Notes under the pieces: generated by a model
Databases searched by the model: none
Seen by the model: the letters and a program-made list of their open reading frames with translations, nothing else
Told to the model about the DNA's origin: nothing
Translations under genes and position numbers: made by a program
Shown: positions 59,471 through 64,000 of the stretch, in pieces
Position numbering within the stretch: position 1 is the first letter of the stretch
Layout: every line of letters starts with the position of its first letter
Assembly (NCBI GenBank): GCA_020634335.1
Contig: JACKBY010000002.1
Location: 1 to 64,000 of the forward strand
Length of the DNA: 64,000 bases
Source of the DNA: Promineifilum sp.
Lineage (GTDB): Bacteria > Chloroflexota > Anaerolineae > Promineifilales > Promineifilaceae
Direction of reading: 5' to 3'

Positions 59471-60166
59471 ATGGCTCCGATCAAGTTATTAATCGTTGAC
59501 GATCACCCGCTGTTTCGGCAGGGGCTTGTCGATGTCCTGGAGAGTGATCCCGGGTTGTTGGTCGTGGCCCAGGCGGCCGACGGCGAGGTAGCCGTCCATC
59601 ATGCAGTCGAGCACCATCCCGACATCGTGCTGATGGACGTCAACCTGCCCAACGCCAATGGCTTGCGGGTAACCCGCCGCATCCTGAACGAGCTGCCCAA
59701 GACCAAGGTGATCATTCTGACCGGCTATGACGACGCAGAGCAAGTCTTTCATGCGCTACGCATCGGCGCGGCCGCCTATTGTTCGAAAGACATCCCCCCC
59801 GAAGGTCTGCTGAGCACGATCTATGCCGTCCACAAGGGCAGCTACGTCGTTCACGAACAGGTTATGAGCTACGACGAAGTGCTCAACTGGGTACAACAGC
59901 GAGTCGGACGCTACAATTATCCGTCGGATGAGCAGGCGGCCGACAACTACACGCCCCTTTCGCCACGCGAGATGGAAATCCTGGAAATGGTGACGAGAGG
60001 AGCCAGCAACAAAGAGATCGCGCTGCGGCTGACTATTAGCCAGCAGACGGTTAAGAATCACATGACGGCCATCTTGCGCAAGCTCCACGTAGATGATCGC
60101 ACACAGGCGGCCGTCTACGCGCTGCGGCATGGGTGGGTAAGGCTGGACGCGCCCACATCGAACTAG
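59471..60166 (+). CDS. NarL/FixJ-type response regulator
   Basis: 231 residues, MAPIKLLIVDDHPLFRQGLV start. Receiver domain has the acidic pair DD (about 10-11), the phospho-acceptor Asp in DIVLMDVNLP (about residue 55), Thr in VIILTGYDD and Lys in AAYCSKDIPP. The LuxR HTH is LSPREMEILEMVTRGASNKEIALRLTISQQTVKNHMTAILRKLHVDDRTQAAVYALRHG. No sensor kinase is adjacent, so it is an orphan in this window. The -10-like TATACT near 59,440 has no convincing -35 box. It precedes the Flp pilin and may regulate it. Confidence 0.93.
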   Translation: MAPIKLLIVDDHPLFRQGLVDVLESDPGLLVVAQAADGEVAVHHAVEHHPDIVLMDVNLPNANGLRVTRRILNELPKTKVIILTGYDDAEQVFHALRIGAAAYCSKDIPPEGLLSTIYAVHKGSYVVHEQVMSYDEVLNWVQQRVGRYNYPSDEQAADNYTPLSPREMEILEMVTRGASNKEIALRLTISQQTVKNHMTAILRKLHVDDRTQAAVYALRHGWVRLDAPTSN

Positions 60167-60212
60167 CATAATTTTCGGGGTTGCCCGATTGGCTTGGCGG
60201 AGGAATGGAAAT

Positions 60213-60383
60213 ATGCGCTTCTTCAGAGGCGAAGACGGTCAGGGACTGGTCGAATATGCCCTGATACTTGTCCTGGTGGCGGTTGTCGCCATCGCCGTTT
60301 TGGCTCTCCTGGGGCCTTATATCGGCGATTGGTTGAATAGTCTGGCTGACTGGTTCCGTCAGGTGCTCGGCACAGGCGCCTGA
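60213..60383 (+). CDS. Flp-type type IVb prepilin
   Basis: 56 residues; GGAGG ten bases before the ATG. MRFFRGEDGQGLVEYALILVLVAVVAIAVLALLG is a class IVb prepilin leader: processing expected at the G/Q junction and Glu at +5 (here in GQGLVEYA), followed by a hydrophobic helix. Flp pilins assemble through the Tad system. No tad/cpa genes other than the next small gene are in the window. Followed 50 bases later by the CpaF-like fragment. Confidence 0.88.
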   Translation: MRFFRGEDGQGLVEYALILVLVAVVAIAVLALLGPYIGDWLNSLADWFRQVLGTGA

Positions 60384-60432
60384 GCGGGTTTCTGCTGCCA
60401 GCAGTGGTTTGCTGATTAAGGGGCCCGGCACG

Positions 60433-60741
60433 GTGGCGAACGAAAAGAAAGACAACGAGCGCGAAACGAAACCCGACGACCTGCGCGAGCTGCGGGTCCG
60501 TCGCGATTCGCCGCTGCCGGGCGCGCGCGACGCCTTCCTGGAATTGAAAAACAGATTGTGCGAACAGATCCTCTTGCAAATTGAGCCTGGCCTCGATCTA
60601 TCGCAACGATCGCAGGTTCGGCCGTACGTGCATGATCGGCTCGATGGCTTGCTGGAAACGCACGGCATCGTGTTGAACCGGAGCGAAAAACGCCAACTGT
60701 TAGAAGCAATCGTAGCTGATCTGATTCATTCACGATCGTGA
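60433..60741 (+). CDS. Small protein resembling the N-terminal domain of CpaF/TadA ATPase
   Basis: 102 residues from a GTG (60433; a TTG at 60409 is in frame). After a charged disordered N-terminus come three helices: DAFLELKNRLCEQILLQIEPGLDLSQRSQVRPYVHDRLDGLLETHGIVLNRSEKRQLLEAIVADLIHS. This is the pattern (LK-x-R-I/L, LNR-x-E+, I-x-D-L/V) of the N-terminal region of CpaF-type secretion ATPases. The protein stops where the full ATPase would begin (GxGPLE). Whether it is a stand-alone regulator or a remnant is unknown. It follows a Flp pilin gene and overlaps comF by GTGA. Confidence 0.6.
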   Translation: MANEKKDNERETKPDDLRELRVRRDSPLPGARDAFLELKNRLCEQILLQIEPGLDLSQRSQVRPYVHDRLDGLLETHGIVLNRSEKRQLLEAIVADLIHSRS

Positions 60742-61484
60742 ACGTATTCAGGACCGGAGCCGGAAAGACAGACTCGGCGCTGCGCGCATTGGGGGCGTTC
60801 TGGCTCGACGTTGTATTTCCACCGATCTGCGCCCATTGTGGCCGCGTGGGATGGTTGATTTGTCCGTCGTGCCGAGCCCAGATGAACCCTGTGCCGCACG
60901 CCATTTGCCCCCACTGTGGTCGGATGGATGACCAGCCCCTTTCCGCGGGAACCAGCGTGCTCTGCCGGCAATGCCGCACCCACCCCCCGGTGGCGAGCCA
61001 AATGCGCGCCCCCTTGCGCTATGAGGAGCCGACCAGCACGCTCATCCACCAGTTCAAATATGAAGGCTACTCCGCCTTGGGGCGACCGTTGGCCCGCTTT
61101 CTGATCGACGGCTGGCCCGCCTGGGATAATTCGCCCGATCTCATCATGCCCATTCCCCTCCACCCCCAAAGGCGGCGGCAGCGCGGCTATAATCAGGCCG
61201 AATTGTTGGCCCGCCCCCTGGCCGAGGCGATGAACGTTCCCATGAACACCTCGGCCCTGCGGCGCACGCGCCACACCGTGCCCCAGGTGGGTCTGGGGCC
61301 GGAGGAGCGACGCCACAACGTGCACGGCGCTTTCGCGGTCGAGCCAAACGCTGTGCGCGAGCACCACATTCTCTTGATCGACGACGTGCTGACGACGGGG
61401 GCCACCATGTCGGCGGCGGCCGAGACGCTGATGGCCGCCGGCGCAGCGAGCGTTGCCGCCTATTGTTTGGCGCGCGTTAGCTAG
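60738..61484 (+). CDS. comF: ComF-family phosphoribosyltransferase-like protein
   Basis: 248 residues, GTG start overlapping the previous stop by four bases. N-terminal zinc fingers VVFPPICAHCGRVGWLICPSCRAQM and CPHCGRMDDQ..., CRQCRTHPP; then a phosphoribosyltransferase fold with PRPP motif HHILLIDDVLTTGATMSAA (about residue 205) and PIPLHPQRRRQRGYNQAELLARPLA. ComF homologues act in DNA uptake in competent bacteria; also called GntX. Here it neighbours pilin genes. Confidence 0.93.
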   Translation: MNVFRTGAGKTDSALRALGAFWLDVVFPPICAHCGRVGWLICPSCRAQMNPVPHAICPHCGRMDDQPLSAGTSVLCRQCRTHPPVASQMRAPLRYEEPTSTLIHQFKYEGYSALGRPLARFLIDGWPAWDNSPDLIMPIPLHPQRRRQRGYNQAELLARPLAEAMNVPMNTSALRRTRHTVPQVGLGPEERRHNVHGAFAVEPNAVREHHILLIDDVLTTGATMSAAAETLMAAGAASVAAYCLARVS

Positions 61485-61590
61485 TCATGGGATAATACAA
61501 GCGCCAAGCAAGTTCACCAACGTACCAATAGTTCGGCCGGCGGGCCTTCCGAGTACGCACCACATTTCACCAAGGAGCAGGAGTACCCCA

Positions 61591-62148
61591 ATGGAACTGC
61601 AAATCTTCTCGAACAATATGGATGTGACTCCACGATTGCGCAACTACGTGGAGAAGAAAACCGCGCGCCTCGACCGCTATCTGCCCAATCTGACCACGAT
61701 TCAGGTCGAGTTAGCCATGGAAAATACCCGCAGTGCTGTCCAGCGCCATGTGGCCGAGATCACGATTCGCGACGAACGCGGCACCATTCTGCGCGCCGAA
61801 GAGCGAAATAGCGATATGTTCGCGGCCATCGACGCGGTCGTCGACAAGCTATACCGTCAGATCGAGCGCTATCGGGGCAAGCAAAAGCGGAAGACGCGCG
61901 GCAAGGGCGAGGAAATGGATCTGGGCGAGCCATTGCCAATTGCTGAGGAATTGGTCGAGGAAGATCAGGCGATCGTGCGCCAAAAGCGGTTTGCTCTCCA
62001 TCCCATGTCGCCGGATGAAGCCATTGATCAGATGGAGCTTCTCGGCCACGACTTCTACGTATTCTTCAACGCCGAGGATGATGCGGTCAACGTGATCTAT
62101 CGCCGTCGCGACGGTACTTTTGGCCTTTTGCAACCCGAGATGGGATAG
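61591..62148 (+). CDS. hpf: Long-form ribosome hibernation promoting factor
   Basis: 185 residues; AGGAG seven bases before the ATG at 61591. N-terminal RaiA/HPF domain (MELQIFSNNMDVTPRLRNYVEKKTARLDRYLPNLTTIQVEL, RAEERNSDMFAAIDAVVDKLYRQIERYRGK), a linker, and a C-terminal dimerisation domain (KRFALHPMSPDEAIDQMELLGHDFYVFFNAEDDAVNVIYRRRDGTFGLLQP). Long HPFs make 100S ribosome dimers in stationary phase. Confidence 0.96.
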   Translation: MELQIFSNNMDVTPRLRNYVEKKTARLDRYLPNLTTIQVELAMENTRSAVQRHVAEITIRDERGTILRAEERNSDMFAAIDAVVDKLYRQIERYRGKQKRKTRGKGEEMDLGEPLPIAEELVEEDQAIVRQKRFALHPMSPDEAIDQMELLGHDFYVFFNAEDDAVNVIYRRRDGTFGLLQPEMG

Positions 62149-62163
62149 GATGGATGCCCACCT

Positions 62164-62643
62164 ATGGCGAATATTCTGATTGTGTGCACGGCAAATATCT
62201 GCCGCTCGCCCGTCGCCGCCGCCTTGTTGCGCGACCGCCTGGCGCGGCGCGGCCTCACCAACTGGCAGGTGTTGTCGGCGGGGACCTGGGCCATGGTGGC
62301 TCGGGGCGCTTCGCGCAACAGTATCGAGGTTGCCCGGCGGGCTGGTCTCGACATCACCCAGCACCGTTCCATGATGGTCGATGAAAGACTGTTGAATGGC
62401 GCGGATTTGGTGCTGGTCATGGAGATCGGCCATGCGGAAGCGCTGCGGGCGGAATTTCCCCACCTGGCGCACAAGGTTCATTTGCTGGCCGAGATGGTCG
62501 GCCAGACCTACAGCATCGCTGATCCCTACGGCGGCCCGTTGGAAGAGTACGAACGCATGGTGGATGGCCTGACCGAGGTGATCGAAGACGGCCTGGAGCG
62601 CATCATCGTCCTGGCCAAAGAGAACGCCAACGGCCGCGGCTAA
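62164..62643 (+). CDS. Low-molecular-weight protein-tyrosine phosphatase
   Basis: 159 residues. The catalytic P-loop CTANICRSP (CX5R) follows MANILIV directly, and the general acid Asp is in ADPYGGP (about residue 121). Related arsenate-reductase proteins share the loop but the DPYG segment favours a phosphatase. Starts 15 bases after hpf with no strong ribosome site; probably co-transcribed. Confidence 0.92.
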   Translation: MANILIVCTANICRSPVAAALLRDRLARRGLTNWQVLSAGTWAMVARGASRNSIEVARRAGLDITQHRSMMVDERLLNGADLVLVMEIGHAEALRAEFPHLAHKVHLLAEMVGQTYSIADPYGGPLEEYERMVDGLTEVIEDGLERIIVLAKENANGRG

Positions 62644-62667
62644 CGCGCCACCTGATCGATCTGTTCC

Positions 62668-63189
62668 TTACCAACCTTCGATGAACTGAGCCCACTCCTG
62701 ACGTTGTTCGAGGAGGGTTCCGAAGCGATAGGCGGCCGACGGGCTTGGCTCGAAGGGCGGGCGACTGAGCGCCATGTCGACCTCAGCGGCCAGCTTGCCG
62801 CCTTTGCGACGGTTGCAAGGCGAACAGGCCGCCACCAGGTTCTCCCAGGTATGCGCGCCGCCCTGTCGCCGGGGCACGACGTGATCGAGGGTCAGCGTTC
62901 GCATCTTGCGGCCGCAATATTGGCAGGTGTAATCGTCGCGCCGCAAAATCTCGCGCTTCGACAGGGCGATGCGCGGGCGAGGCCTTCTCACCATATGGCT
63001 CAGTTTGATGACGGAAGGGATTTCGAATTCAGATGTGGCGCTACGAATAGTCCCACGACCATTGATAATAATCTCGGCTTTTCCGGAGTATACCAGAGCC
63101 AGCGCTCGCTTGGTGCTGCAAACGTGCATCGGTTCGAATGTCACGTTCAGGATGAGCACCGGCTCTTGTAACAGGCCATTACTGCTCAT
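62668..63189 (-). CDS. HNH endonuclease family protein
   Basis: 173 residues. The N-terminal ~70 residues (VLILNVTFEPMHVCSTKRALALVYSGKAEII) resemble the domain before HNH in bacterial IscB-unrelated HNH proteins. The HNH core is complete: DYTCQYCGRKM, LTLDHVVPRRQGGAHTWENLVAACSPCNRRKGG (Cys pairs and His). Widely conserved single-gene nuclease; biological role unclear. The promoter at 63199-63227 would start transcription about three bases before the ATG, giving a leaderless mRNA. Confidence 0.88.
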   Translation of the reverse strand: MSSNGLLQEPVLILNVTFEPMHVCSTKRALALVYSGKAEIIINGRGTIRSATSEFEIPSVIKLSHMVRRPRPRIALSKREILRRDDYTCQYCGRKMRTLTLDHVVPRRQGGAHTWENLVAACSPCNRRKGGKLAAEVDMALSRPPFEPSPSAAYRFGTLLEQRQEWAQFIEGW

Positions 63190-63198
63190 ACGTTCGGA

Positions 63199-63227
63199 AG
63201 TATACCGATGCCGGGGTCAAACGTCAA
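63199..63227 (-). promoter_or_regulatory. Promoter of the HNH gene (leaderless)
   Basis: On the minus strand TTGACG (63222-63227), 17-bp spacer, TATACT (63199-63204); predicted start about 63192, while the ATG is at 63189. Confidence 0.72.
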
Positions 63228-63270
63228 TCGCCTTCTGTAAAGAATTTGTTAACTTGTAGGAGAGGAAAAC

Positions 63271-64000
<730 letters not shown>

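Overview
The window is a gene-dense, high-GC (roughly 60-65% by eye) bacterial chromosome segment. The gene set suggests a filamentous, non-Chloroflexus-like member of the Chloroflexota (Anaerolineae/Ardenticatenia type). The indications are a bacterial Elp3, a lipoprotein with the 'VEVTRVVT...' linker common in that phylum, F420/LLM-type enzymes, a carotenoid operon with a lycopene cyclase of the CrtYc/Yd membrane type, and large STAND/cyclase-TPR regulators. The taxonomic call is inference. I saw no insertion sequence, prophage or CRISPR array.

Layout. 1-9.3 kb is nitrogen assimilation: glnA (cut by the left edge) and an ammonium transporter on the minus strand, facing gltB-gltD (glutamate synthase) on the plus strand. 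9.3-14.3 kb is a minus-strand carotenoid operon, crtB-crtI-P450-lycopene cyclase, with tightly coupled genes and a promoter overlapped by a 14-bp-arm palindrome that resembles a MerR/CarH-type light-control operator. 14.3-20.2 kb is a minus-strand run: PPOX-family protein, GNAT, MttB-family methyltransferase, Elp3, LLM oxidoreductase, orphan VapC-like toxin and tRNA-Glu(UUC). 20.2-25.2 kb has a double GNAT protein, a MoxR ATPase/CoxE-type VWA pair, and tyrS preceded by a textbook leader-peptide attenuator with three consecutive Tyr codons. 25.2-29.5 kb is minus strand: thpR, a membrane protein, two unknown overlapping genes and murJ. 29.7-37.7 kb holds a STAND ATPase, a cyclase-AAA-TPR giant protein, a DinB-like protein and galT. 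37.7-42.3 kb has a NYN RNase and PcrA/UvrD helicase pair, a CorC/HlyC-type CBS membrane protein and tRNA-Glu(CUC). 42.4-46.8 kb has an AarF kinase, CHAD, small Cys-rich and J-domain proteins. 47-48.8 kb is an ABC exporter; 48.9-49.3 kb is ssrA (tmRNA). 49.5-56.6 kb is a complete oligopeptide-type ABC importer operon with its own attenuator-like leader, an intra-operon hairpin and a final terminator. 56.7-64 kb has a RimK-like ligase, dolichol-phosphate-mannose-type glycosyltransferase, methyltransferase, NarL-type regulator, Flp pilin, a CpaF N-terminal-like fragment, comF, long HPF, a low-MW phosphatase, an HNH nuclease and the start of a kbl-like gene.

Recurring themes are (i) intrinsic terminators placed between a good sigma-70 promoter and the start codon (amt, tyrS, peptide ABC operon), pointing to premature-termination control, and (ii) promoters that place transcription start within a few bases of the ATG (STAND gene, HNH gene, tyrS leader peptide), suggesting leaderless mRNAs. 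The tyrS leader and the crt operator are the most notable regulatory findings.
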